From Undibacter mobilis (GTDB taxonomy: Bacteria; Pseudomonadota; Alphaproteobacteria; Rhizobiales; Xanthobacteraceae), in the NCBI RefSeq assembly GCF_003367195.1, contig NZ_QRGO01000002.1:310001-374000 (forward strand): a DNA stretch of 64,000 nt, read 5' to 3'. The translations under genes were made by a program, and so were the position numbers. Below are positions 1 through 7,842 of this stretch, one piece after another. A model generated the notes under the pieces. The model was not told the origin of the DNA, did no database searches, and saw only the letters and a list, made by a program, of their open reading frames with translations. Position 1 is the stretch's first letter. Each line of letters opens with the position of its first letter.

Positions 1-479
1 CGCTGCGCTTCGGCCGCCGTCAGCGGCAACAACTTCTCGCCGCGCGCATCGAGGCGTTCGCTGACCTCGATACGGTCAGTCTCGGCGATAAGGGGCTTGG
101 GCAGTTCGATCTCGAGATCGTAGATGTCGTAGCGCCACTCCCGCCCGATATCGAGCACGTCACGCATTCCGCTGGTCGTAACGAGGGCTGATCGGGCCCC
201 TTTTCGCTCGATCAACGTATTCGTGATGAGTGTCGTCCCGTGCACGACCTCCGCGAGAGGCGGTGAACTGGACTCGGCGTCGGCATAGGAAGCGGCAACC
301 TGCCTCAGCAAGTCCCGGATTACCGTGGAGACGGCCTCGCCTGGGTCGTCCGGCGTGGTCGGTGATTTGGCCACCCAAATTCGACCTGCCGGCAGAAGCC
401 CGGCCACCCCGTCTGTAAATGTCCCGCCGATGTCGACCGCGACACGCAGGATGTTCTCGACTTTAACTTGCTTATTCAT
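1..479 (-). CDS. Hydantoinase A / 5-oxoprolinase family protein, N-terminal part
   Basis: The first 159 residues of a HyuA/HydA-type ATP-dependent cyclic-amide hydrolase are visible; the rest lies beyond the window start. The N-terminus has the glycine-rich nucleotide-binding signature VDIGGTFTD near residue 14 and the following HGTTLITNTLIERKGA segment typical of hydantoinase/oxoprolinase A subunits. Family members open hydantoin, 5-oxoproline or acetophenone-type substrates using ATP, usually with a HyuB partner, which would lie outside the window. The start is ATG at 479, 25 bp after the aldehyde dehydrogenase stop, so it is probably the last visible gene of that operon. The substrate cannot be assigned; N-methylhydantoinase is one alternative. 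Confidence 0.85.
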   Translation of the reverse strand, partial: MNKQVKVENILRVAVDIGGTFTDGVAGLLPAGRIWVAKSPTTPDDPGEAVSTVIRDLLRQVAASYADAESSSPPLAEVVHGTTLITNTLIERKGARSALVTTSGMRDVLDIGREWRYDIYDLEIELPKPLIAETDRIEVSERLDARGEKLLPLTAAEAQ

Positions 480-504
480 AGGCTTTGATGGTCCGGCTTC
501 GGGT

Positions 505-1917
505 TCAGTAGGAGACGGTGATCAGCCGCTCTTCGGTCATCTCACGCACCGCATAAGCTGGTCCCTCTCGGCCGAAGCCACTTTCCTTGACGCCACCGAA
601 CGGCATCACATCAACGCGTGCGCTGGATGCTTCGTTGATATGAACACCGCCGAAACGAAGTGCTGGCGCCGTCCGTAGGGCCGTACTGATATTCGAGGTG
701 AAGAGTCCGGCTGCCAGCCCGAATGGAGTCGCATTTGCCTGTGCCACGGCCTCCGACAGTTGGTCGAATTCGATGATACAGACCACGGGGGCGAATATCT
801 CTTCGCAAACGACACGCATATCAGCGCTAACACGGTCAAGAACCGTGGGCATAAAGAGCGCACCGTCATGAGTGCCCCCGACGAGAACGCGAGCACCAGC
901 AGACACCGCTTCGTCGACCCACCGGGCGGCGCGCTCGGCGCTCGCTTGGGAAATCATAGGCCCGATGACCACGGAAGGATCAGCCGGATCGCCTACTTTA
1001 AGGGAACGAACGGCATCCACAAACGCCGGCGTGAATTTTGCCGCAATACGACGATCCACGAAAAGCTTCTGGACCGACGTGCAGACCTGGCCGGCCTTAC
1101 GGAAAGCCGCATTCATAATCTTGGGAATTGCGCGTCCGATATCCGCGTCGCTGCAAACGATCGTGCTCGCTATACTCCCAAGTTCGAGCTGGGTTCCTCG
1201 CAAACCCGCCGCCGATTGAATCTCGCGGCCAACGCGCGTACTGCCGGTGAAGGCATAGAATGCGATCCGCTGGTCCGCGAGCAGACGCTTTCCGATTGCC
1301 TGTCCAGGCCCGTGCACAAGGGCCAGCATTTCCGGCGGCAAGCCGGCGTCGATCAAGAGCTTGCACAGTTCAACCGCAGACAGCGGCGTATGCTCGGACG
1401 GCTTCACGACGACCGAGTTCCCTCCCGCGAGGGCCGGCGCAACCTTGTGGGCCACAACGTTGAGGGGCGAATTGAATGGAGTGATCGCACACACGACGCC
1501 GCGCGGCTTGCGAATGGTGTACCCAATCCTGTCAGCGCTGCCTGCCGCAGCGGTCATCGGAATAAGCTCGCCATTGAGACGCTTGGCTTCCTCCGCCGAT
1601 AACTCAAGCGTTTGAATGCAACGGCGCACCTCGTTCTCGCCGTCCGCCCGTGTGAAACCGACCTCGTCGCGCATCAGCGAGATCAGCCTATCGAAGCGGT
1701 TCTCGAGCAACCTCGCCGCTTCTGACAGGACCCGGTAACGTTCGTATGGGCCCAGTTTCGACGAGGCCACTGCAGCATGCGTTCCGGCGACCGCTTCATC
1801 GACTTGTTCCAGGGAAGCCACGGCCATTTCCCCGAAAGAACGACCTCCGAACTTATCGAACAATCGATCAGTCGACTCTCCGTCTACCCAGCGACCGCCA
1901 ATGAGCAACTTTGACAC
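505..1917 (-). CDS. NAD(P)-dependent aldehyde dehydrogenase
   Basis: 470 residues, full length for the ALDH superfamily. It oxidises an aldehyde to an acid with NAD(P). Visible features are the cofactor region TPFNSPLN and KPSEHTP, the FTGSTRVG turn, the general-base region LELGS, the nucleophile segment GQVCTS, and PFGGVKESGFGREG near the end. The general-base motif reads LELGS where most relatives have LELGG; the catalytic Glu and Cys are both kept. It follows the split TPP decarboxylase with a 12 bp gap, so it may oxidise the aldehyde that enzyme releases. That pathway link is inferred from gene order only. Confidence 0.88.
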   Translation of the reverse strand: MSKLLIGGRWVDGESTDRLFDKFGGRSFGEMAVASLEQVDEAVAGTHAAVASSKLGPYERYRVLSEAARLLENRFDRLISLMRDEVGFTRADGENEVRRCIQTLELSAEEAKRLNGELIPMTAAAGSADRIGYTIRKPRGVVCAITPFNSPLNVVAHKVAPALAGGNSVVVKPSEHTPLSAVELCKLLIDAGLPPEMLALVHGPGQAIGKRLLADQRIAFYAFTGSTRVGREIQSAAGLRGTQLELGSIASTIVCSDADIGRAIPKIMNAAFRKAGQVCTSVQKLFVDRRIAAKFTPAFVDAVRSLKVGDPADPSVVIGPMISQASAERAARWVDEAVSAGARVLVGGTHDGALFMPTVLDRVSADMRVVCEEIFAPVVCIIEFDQLSEAVAQANATPFGLAAGLFTSNISTALRTAPALRFGGVHINEASSARVDVMPFGGVKESGFGREGPAYAVREMTEERLITVSY

Positions 1918-1929
1918 GGCTAGCCTCTG

Positions 1930-2541
1930 CTAAGCTTTTGCGGCAATGCCGTTCATGAAATTGATTCGGATCTTCACCGGGTCTCTTTCGGTAACGCCGG
2001 TCGGCCTCTCCTTGTCGATCTTGGCGACAATCAACCAAGGCCCATCTCCGCTTAGAGTCCGCTCGACCAACGCCTCGAAATGTTCGGCGTCAGCTGCCCA
2101 GAAGGCCTGCTTTATGCCCGCCCCCTTGGCGATGGCCACCAGGTCAGACCCTTTCTCGGTGAGCGTCTTCTGCGCGCCAGTGATGTGGTAAGCGCCGTTG
2201 TCCCAGATGATGATCGCCAGATTCTTGGGAGCAACTGCCGCTACGGTGCCAAAGGAACCGAGCTGCATGAGAATCGACCCATCGCCATCCAGTGCGAATA
2301 CCTTGCGATCAGGCTGCGCGACCGCCACGCCAAGAGCAATGGCTGTCGCCAACCCCATGCTCCCGAGCATATAGAAGTTCTGCTGGCGCTGGCCGCTTGC
2401 CCAAAGATCGAAATTGGAAAATCCGATGCCGCCAATAACGGCTTCCTGGGAATCGAGCTTTTCGACAAGCCTGCGAGTGAGGTCGCTTCGATTAAGGAGG
2501 GACGCGGTCTCTCGCGTAATATCGGGTTCACTGTTCGACAT
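1930..2541 (-). CDS. TPP-dependent decarboxylase, beta (cofactor-binding) subunit, ComE-like
   Basis: 203 residues forming one TPP-binding (PP) domain. The thiamine diphosphate/Mg2+ motif starts at GDGSILMQLGS and ends about 28 residues later at IIWDN. Relatives are the beta subunits of sulfopyruvate decarboxylase (ComE) and the C-terminal half of phosphonopyruvate decarboxylase, which turn a 2-oxo acid into an aldehyde. The separate gene just upstream supplies the pyrimidine-binding half. The 2-oxo acid substrate is unknown; no sulfonate or phosphonate gene nearby settles it. Confidence 0.82.
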   Translation of the reverse strand: MSNSEPDITRETASLLNRSDLTRRLVEKLDSQEAVIGGIGFSNFDLWASGQRQQNFYMLGSMGLATAIALGVAVAQPDRKVFALDGDGSILMQLGSFGTVAAVAPKNLAIIIWDNGAYHITGAQKTLTEKGSDLVAIAKGAGIKQAFWAADAEHFEALVERTLSGDGPWLIVAKIDKERPTGVTERDPVKIRINFMNGIAAKA

Positions 2542-2553
2542 GAGCCACCTCCT

Positions 2554-3078
2554 CTAGACTTTTCGCTTCGTAAGAAGCGGGGAGAGAATGATGGTCGCCG
2601 GCGATTGGGTGGTGAACGCTTGCGAGATCATCCCATCGGCTACGAATTCGACCTGATCGATATCCTGGATTGCAAAGTGCTCCATTCCCAAACTCACCAG
2701 AACCGGGCGCATTGTGCGGCAAACAATCGATTGGCCCAGTTGAAACTCGCCAAGAGTGCCCCGTTCGGACACCATCATAACGATCGGGATTTGATAGGGG
2801 CACGCCAACGACGCCAGCGCGTTGACAACGGTCGCAAAACCGCTGGTCTGCATCAGCACAATACCGCGCGTGCCAGCCATGTAGGCGCCAGCCACGATGC
2901 CGATCGCCTCCTCTTCCCGCGCCGGCGAAATCACCGTGAAGTATGGATCTTCCTCAATGAGCCGGATGAGGCGAGACAGAACATTATCCGGCACATGGCT
3001 AACGAGCCTAACTTCATTCTTTTTGAGAACGCGGATGACGATTTCTTCCCACGGTTCCCGCTTTTTATTTTCCGACAT
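2554..3078 (-). CDS. TPP-dependent decarboxylase, alpha (PYR) subunit, ComD-like
   Basis: 174 residues matching the pyrimidine-binding domain of TPP enzymes. The segment ISPAREEEAIGIVAGAYMAG carries the catalytic Glu that activates the cofactor, and VLMQTSG follows as in ComD-type sulfopyruvate decarboxylase alpha subunits. It lies 12 bp before the beta subunit and should form an alpha/beta enzyme with it. A 146 bp gap with a promoter-like sequence precedes it, so it may begin its own transcript feeding the aldehyde dehydrogenase and hydantoinase genes. Confidence 0.82.
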   Translation of the reverse strand: MSENKKREPWEEIVIRVLKKNEVRLVSHVPDNVLSRLIRLIEEDPYFTVISPAREEEAIGIVAGAYMAGTRGIVLMQTSGFATVVNALASLACPYQIPIVMMVSERGTLGEFQLGQSIVCRTMRPVLVSLGMEHFAIQDIDQVEFVADGMISQAFTTQSPATIILSPLLTKRKV

Positions 3079-3142
3079 GCTCGCCTCGGCCCAGCATTAC
3101 CCGCAGCCACCCATCGACCGTTTAGTTTGCTACTACAAGAGG

Positions 3143-3170
3143 ACAATAAGGAGCGTCGCTTGAGTCACAA
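3143..3170 (-). promoter_or_regulatory. Candidate sigma-70 promoter for the TPP decarboxylase/ALDH/hydantoinase genes
   Basis: On the minus strand TTGTGA (3165-3170) and TATTGT (3143-3148) are separated by 16 bp, in the AT-rich gap between the thioesterase stop and the alpha subunit start. Spacing and sequence fit a -35/-10 pair. This is a pattern match only. Confidence 0.35.
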
Positions 3171-3224
3171 ACGATTAATTTTTGTCTATTTATCATCCTG
3201 CCGTATGAATGGCCGCCGTTCGGA

Positions 3225-3650
3225 TCAGGACGACGAAGCGGTAAGAAAAGTCCCGCGCCCACTGGCGATCAGGCGGCCTTCCAGATCGAACAGTTCCGCT
3301 TCACAGGTCGCCACCTGCTTGCCGAACTTGATCACGCTTCCCTTAGCGACGAGATCGCTGTTCTTGCTGGCCCGATGATAATCAGTTCGCAAGTCGACGG
3401 TAAAAGCTGGCCGTCCAATCTTGCTCATAAGGGAAAAACAAGCCGCGAAATCGATCAGCGCCGAGAGAATACCGCCCTGAGTCTGCCCAACGACTGGATT
3501 GGCAACCCATTCAGAACGCCAAGTGGCTCGCACCTCAATCGTGTCGCTTTCGAGGGCGATCACTTTTATTCCAAGCCAGGAGAGGAAGGCACTTCTGTCA
3601 ACGATCGCCTGCACATCGGCCACGGTTTTGCCGGAAGGATCTATGCTCAT
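3225..3650 (-). CDS. PaaI-type hotdog-fold thioesterase
   Basis: 141 residues with the hotdog thioesterase signature: GGILSALIDFAACFSL holds the helix with the catalytic acid, and FTVDLRTDYHRAS is the following strand, as in PaaI/YbgC-like acyl-CoA thioesterases. It would hydrolyse an acyl-CoA or aryl-CoA. Its ATG overlaps the stop codon of the acyl-CoA synthetase (TGATG), which indicates translational coupling and a shared substrate pool, for example release of a stalled CoA ester. Confidence 0.85.
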   Translation of the reverse strand: MSIDPSGKTVADVQAIVDRSAFLSWLGIKVIALESDTIEVRATWRSEWVANPVVGQTQGGILSALIDFAACFSLMSKIGRPAFTVDLRTDYHRASKNSDLVAKGSVIKFGKQVATCEAELFDLEGRLIASGRGTFLTASSS

Positions 3651-5179
3651 CAGGACACCTTTCCGACTTGCGTTGTCTCTGTAAGGCGTGCCGCTTCCGC
3701 CTCAAGCTTTCGGCGATCGATCTTGCCGACCGTATTCACTGGCAGTACGTCGACGAATACGATCCTCCGAGGATACTGATAGGGAGGCGCGTTCTTCAGC
3801 GCATGCTGCTTAACCTCTTCCTCGTTGAGTGCAGAACCAGCGCGCTTAACGATGAAGGCGTATGGAACAGTGTGCTTGATCTTGTCCGGCGCAGGAACGA
3901 CGACTGCCTGATCGACGTCAATATGCCGCTCGAGCATGAGTTCAACTTCAGCCGGGTAGATGTTGTGTCCACTTGACGTGAACATGTCGTCGGAACGGCC
4001 CACAAAATAAAACCAGCCCTTTTCATCCTTACGGAGGATGTCGCCGGTATTGTACCATCCATTTGCGTCAATACGCTTCTTCATCTGCTCTGGATTTTTG
4101 ACATAGCCGCTCATCATCCCGCGGCCGCGAACATGCAGGGTACCGAAGTTGCCGTCCTCGCCGCCAACCAGCCTGAACTCGTTACCCGCTATCGGCCACC
4201 CAACGGAGTGACGCGGCCGGGTCTCGCCCTGGGGATGCCGGCCGAACAGGGCCGCACTTGTCTCCGTAATGCCGAAGATGAGGTTGATCATTGCATTGGG
4301 AAATAGATCTGCCACCTGGTCCAGCAACTCGTCCGACGCTGGAGCACCGCCCAGCGTGGCCAGCCGCACAAACGAATAGTCGCGGCCTGCTAAGAGATCG
4401 CGCTGCTGAAGCATCATGGCGAACATCGTCGGCACGCCCGAAACGACGGTCGTTTGGAATTTGTTGATCGCTTCGATGTAGGCGCGAGCGTTGAATTTCG
4501 GCATCAAGACGACCGTAGAACCGCCGTAAAGGACGCACTTGATCGAGTTCATCCCGTGCTTGTGATACAGCGGCGCGGCCACGATCATCCGATCAGACGG
4601 AGAAAAATCGCGGTCACTTGAAATCTTCTCCGCGACCCAGCTGTGCGCCCGATGCGACAGCAGAACGCCCTTTGGGCGCCCGGTCGATCCTGACGTGTAC
4701 GGGATAAAGGCGAGCGAATCGTGCTCCGGCCTGAACGGCACCAGCGAGCCACCGTCTTTGAAGGCCTCCAGCCCATCGGTCCCGTCGGAATCAATAACGA
4801 CGATCGGCGTCCCCGATGGGAGTTTTTCACGCAACGCCGCCTCGCAGAAAACCAGCTCGACTTCAGAGTCCTGCATGATCCAGGCGAGCGTCTCCGGCGG
4901 CTGCAGGATGCCCATCATCACCGGGGCAACGCCAGCACGCATCGCGCCATAAAATATCTGCAAGAACTCTGCCCTGTTGGAACAGAGTACGCCGATCCGG
5001 CTCCCAGGCTTGAAACCGCGTTTAAGAAGCCCCCGCGCAATGGCGTCACAGGCGGAGTGATATGCTGGATAATCGATTACACGCGGATTCAGCGGATCGT
5101 ACAGATCAATAATGGCGGTGTGGCCTGCATCTCGGAAATTGCTGCCGAGGCTGCCGAGATTGCGAATCTCTTCGCTCAT
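3650..5179 (-). CDS. AMP-forming acyl-CoA synthetase / ligase
   Basis: 509 residues of the ANL adenylating family. Motifs in order: the P-loop-like YTSGSTGRPKGVLLSH near residue 160, IFGITETSA, YNTGDILRKDEKGW, the hinge VGRSDDMFTSSGHNIYPAEVE, and the C-terminal catalytic lysine in VNTVGKIDRRKLE. It activates a carboxylic acid to its CoA thioester through an acyl-AMP. It overlaps the oxidoreductase upstream by 4 bp and the thioesterase downstream by 1 bp, so these three genes form one transcript. The acid is unknown, probably aromatic or medium-chain. Confidence 0.9.
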   Translation of the reverse strand: MSEEIRNLGSLGSNFRDAGHTAIIDLYDPLNPRVIDYPAYHSACDAIARGLLKRGFKPGSRIGVLCSNRAEFLQIFYGAMRAGVAPVMMGILQPPETLAWIMQDSEVELVFCEAALREKLPSGTPIVVIDSDGTDGLEAFKDGGSLVPFRPEHDSLAFIPYTSGSTGRPKGVLLSHRAHSWVAEKISSDRDFSPSDRMIVAAPLYHKHGMNSIKCVLYGGSTVVLMPKFNARAYIEAINKFQTTVVSGVPTMFAMMLQQRDLLAGRDYSFVRLATLGGAPASDELLDQVADLFPNAMINLIFGITETSAALFGRHPQGETRPRHSVGWPIAGNEFRLVGGEDGNFGTLHVRGRGMMSGYVKNPEQMKKRIDANGWYNTGDILRKDEKGWFYFVGRSDDMFTSSGHNIYPAEVELMLERHIDVDQAVVVPAPDKIKHTVPYAFIVKRAGSALNEEEVKQHALKNAPPYQYPRRIVFVDVLPVNTVGKIDRRKLEAEAARLTETTQVGKVS

Positions 5180-6174
5180 GGGACTACGATGACCTTACCA
5201 AAGATTTGCCTGTCTTCGAGCAGAGCAACGCCTCGCGCCGCCTGCTCAAGCGGCAACCTGGTCTCAACCGCAGGTTTGAGCCGGCCAGAAGCGACATGTT
5301 CGAGACATGCGACTATGTCTTCCGGAACATATGCGCGGCTTCCAATGATTTCTGTCTCGCGATGCCAAAGAAAACGGACATCAATCATACTCATGTGGCC
5401 GGCGGTCGATCCGCAGGTAAGGATGCGACCACCCGTCGCCATGCATCGCTGTGTTTGGATCCAGGTATCACCACCGGTGAAGTTGACCGCTACGTCGACG
5501 CCCTTCTTGCCGCTCGCTGTCCACACCGCGCGCGAAAACTCGGGTTGCTCGACATAGTTGATGATGTGGTCGGCGCCCAATGCCTTGAGTTTGGCACCCT
5601 TCGCCTCGCTCGAAGTACACGCAAAGACCTCACATCCGGCCATTTTTGCGAACTGCAGACACGAAACACCAACGCCGCCGCTTGCTCCAAGAATGAGTAC
5701 CTTTTCGCCCGCCTTGATGTTGCCGCGCGTGAAAAGCATCCGATGCGACGTACCGTACGCAATCGGCAAAGCCGCCGCATCGTCGAAGCTGACGCCCGCA
5801 GGAATCTCGATGAGCTGGCGATGATCGGCCGCGATATACTCGCAAAGGCCACCATTTCCATTTTCGCCAAGAACACCACCGGTTGGAAAACGCGGGAACA
5901 GAACAACCGGTTTGCCGACCCAGGCCTTGTCTACGCCTTCGCCGACGGCCCTTACGATTCCTGCGATGTCGCCGCCGGGAATTCGCGGCATCTTCGTGGG
6001 CATGTCGGGCATGCCACGCATAACGAAGACGTCCATATAGTTCAGACCGCAGGCTTTCACTTCAATGAGCGCCTGCCCCATTTCAGCAACGGGTACGTCC
6101 CACGTCTCCAGCTTTAGTTGATCAATCCCGCCATGCGCACGTAACGCAATGGCTCTCATTGTCGCGCTCGTCAT
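5176..6174 (-). CDS. Zinc-less MDR/quinone oxidoreductase-type alcohol dehydrogenase family protein
   Basis: 332 residues of the medium-chain dehydrogenase superfamily. GGDIAGIVRAVGEG and the cofactor motif LGASGGVGVSCLQFAK are clear; no Cys cluster for a structural zinc is seen, which fits the NADPH:quinone reductase/enoyl reductase branch. It heads an operon divergent from the LysR regulator and overlaps the acyl-CoA synthetase by 4 bp. ATG at 6174 is used here; a second in-frame ATG at 6159 is possible. It is likely to reduce an unsaturated ketone or quinone intermediate. Confidence 0.85.
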   Translation of the reverse strand: MTSATMRAIALRAHGGIDQLKLETWDVPVAEMGQALIEVKACGLNYMDVFVMRGMPDMPTKMPRIPGGDIAGIVRAVGEGVDKAWVGKPVVLFPRFPTGGVLGENGNGGLCEYIAADHRQLIEIPAGVSFDDAAALPIAYGTSHRMLFTRGNIKAGEKVLILGASGGVGVSCLQFAKMAGCEVFACTSSEAKGAKLKALGADHIINYVEQPEFSRAVWTASGKKGVDVAVNFTGGDTWIQTQRCMATGGRILTCGSTAGHMSMIDVRFLWHRETEIIGSRAYVPEDIVACLEHVASGRLKPAVETRLPLEQAARGVALLEDRQIFGKVIVVP

Positions 6175-6254
6175 GAACCACTCGATCCGATACCGAACTA
6201 GGCTTGCGACCGAATATGGACATATCTAGCTGCGGGACAAATTATTAAAACTGC

Positions 6255-6269
6255 TTGATTGACAATCAA
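6255..6269. promoter_or_regulatory. Palindromic LysR-type operator between divergent genes
   Basis: TTGATTGACAATCAA is a perfect 7-bp inverted repeat around one base and contains a T-N11-A core as in LysR-family boxes. It lies between the oxidoreductase start (6174) and the LysR start (6322). A TTGACA hexamer (6259-6264) is embedded in it, and on the minus strand TTGATT is followed after 16 bp by TAATAA, so binding could control both directions. The assignment is by motif and position only. Confidence 0.55.
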
Positions 6270-6321
6270 CACAGATATACAAAAGATCTATACTGGATCA
6301 GTTCTTAAGCGGGTTGGCGTA

Positions 6322-7248
6322 ATGGGAGCAAGCATAAAGCTAAGGCATTTGCGGAGTTTTGTGGCAGTCGCTGAGACCGGCTCCTTCACGGTTGCTGCCA
6401 ACCGTCTGTTCCAAACGCAATCCTCCTTAACCGCGACAATCAAACAGCTTGAAGAGACGGCCGGCTTAAAGCTCTTTGATCGAACTACACGCCGCGTCGA
6501 GCTGACCAAAGACGCCATCTGGTTCAAAGCAGTTGCCGAACGCGTCCTGCTGGATTTCGACAACGCTATCGCTGATCTGCAGGCCGTCTCGAAGAGCCAG
6601 CGCGGCCACATCAAAATCGCAGTCGCGCCATCGATGATGCCCCACGTGCTGGCGCCGACGCTGAAATCGTTCCGCGCGCAATATCCTGAGATCAGTATCT
6701 CGGTATACGATCTCGGGTCGGACAAGATTGAAAGAGCAGTCCTCAATGGGGATATGGATTTCGGCCTGTCGACTCCCCTGAATCGGTTTGCGGATCTTGA
6801 TTATGTTCCAGTGTTGTCGGATCCGTTCGGAGTGATATTTCCGCCTGACCACCCCGTCGGGCGGAAGCCAGGCAAGGTGGCATGGTCGGAACTGCGGCAG
6901 TATGACTACGTTGGGTTGACGTCGGATACCGGCATCGGCGCATTGCTCACGCGCGAGAAGGAACTACTCGAAGGCATCGAGGTGCGCGACTATGCATCAA
7001 GCACCACGTCTCTCCTCGCGCTGCTCCAACTAGGGGGCAAGATTTCGGTGCTTCCATCGCTGGCTGCTCATACGGAGGAGCTATCGAAGTTCAAATTCCG
7101 CGAGCTGCACAAGCCGCAGGTGTTCCGCGAAATATGCCTTATTACGCGTCAACTTCGCTCTCATTCTCCGAGCACTCAGCGTATCCTGGATATTCTGCTG
7201 TCGACCATAAAGTCGTCGAAGCGGTTATTTGGATCCAAGATTTACTGA
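6322..7248 (+). CDS. LysR-family transcriptional regulator
   Basis: 308 residues. The N-terminal winged helix (KLRHLRSFVAVAETGSFTVAANRLFQTQSSL) is the standard LysR DNA-binding domain, followed by a periplasmic-binding-like effector domain. The frame is open back to a TTG at 6259, but that TTG lies inside the operator palindrome, and ATG at 6322 gives the usual distance to the helix. It is transcribed away from the oxidoreductase operon and runs convergently into the CoxG-like gene, 12 bp apart. It probably controls the flanking catabolic operons in response to a substrate or intermediate. Confidence 0.9.
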   Translation: MGASIKLRHLRSFVAVAETGSFTVAANRLFQTQSSLTATIKQLEETAGLKLFDRTTRRVELTKDAIWFKAVAERVLLDFDNAIADLQAVSKSQRGHIKIAVAPSMMPHVLAPTLKSFRAQYPEISISVYDLGSDKIERAVLNGDMDFGLSTPLNRFADLDYVPVLSDPFGVIFPPDHPVGRKPGKVAWSELRQYDYVGLTSDTGIGALLTREKELLEGIEVRDYASSTTSLLALLQLGGKISVLPSLAAHTEELSKFKFRELHKPQVFREICLITRQLRSHSPSTQRILDILLSTIKSSKRLFGSKIY

Positions 7249-7260
7249 GCCACCGCTCGA

Positions 7261-7824
7261 CTAGCGCGACCACAGGCTGCGAATATTTTGCCAGATTGCC
7301 GATAGGACGAGGGAAAATCCGCTGATCGGCTTTGCCGGCTCCACACCGCGCTCCGCGCCGGCTTGCGCAGACGGCTGGGTAATCATCGAACTTAAATTTA
7401 CAGCGAACTGACCGACGAGTTGCGTTGCGACGGCCTGAATAAGGCCAGCTCCTCTACCATATTGAGCAACCAAACCGGAGAGCGTAACGTCGGTCGAGAT
7501 ATCAACGTGAGAACCTTGTCCACTGGCCGACAGGCGAAACTCGATCACAGCGTGGGCGTCGCCTCTACCTTTCTGATCGGAGCCCTGCGCCTTGACCTTG
7601 GCAACCTTCGCCGTCTCATCGCGCTCGATAAAGTGCGCCACACCATTAAACGATAGCGCGACCGGGCCGAGCTTTACAGAAACCTTGCCGAGATAACCGC
7701 CGTCGGGCGTTTGCCCGGTCAATTCAGCACCCGGCATGCAGGGCGCGATTCGCGGGATGTCCATCAACACGGCCCAGGCCTGCTGCGGTGGAAGCGGTAT
7801 TTCAAAGCTGTTCTTAATTAACAT
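7261..7824 (-). CDS. CoxG-like SRPBCC family protein
   Basis: 187 residues with a SRPBCC (START-like) fold typical of carbon monoxide dehydrogenase subunit G: FEIPLPPQQAWAVLMDIPRI at the start, the CMPGAELTG turn, then a lower-complexity tail and a hydrophobic C-terminal segment (FSLVLSAIWQNIRSLW) that could bind the membrane. CoxG-like proteins accompany molybdenum hydroxylases and are thought to aid recruitment or maturation. ATG at 7824 with AGCAGG upstream is preferred over the in-frame TTG at 7839. It is last in the molybdenum hydroxylase operon. Confidence 0.82.
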   Translation of the reverse strand: MLIKNSFEIPLPPQQAWAVLMDIPRIAPCMPGAELTGQTPDGGYLGKVSVKLGPVALSFNGVAHFIERDETAKVAKVKAQGSDQKGRGDAHAVIEFRLSASGQGSHVDISTDVTLSGLVAQYGRGAGLIQAVATQLVGQFAVNLSSMITQPSAQAGAERGVEPAKPISGFSLVLSAIWQNIRSLWSR

Positions 7825-7842
7825 GTGCCTGCTCTTCAAAGA

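Noticed and set aside
2554..3078. Frameshift splitting one TPP enzyme into two genes
   Set aside because: Each half has its own start and the two-gene layout is normal for ComDE-type decarboxylases; the 12 bp gap also fits two genes.
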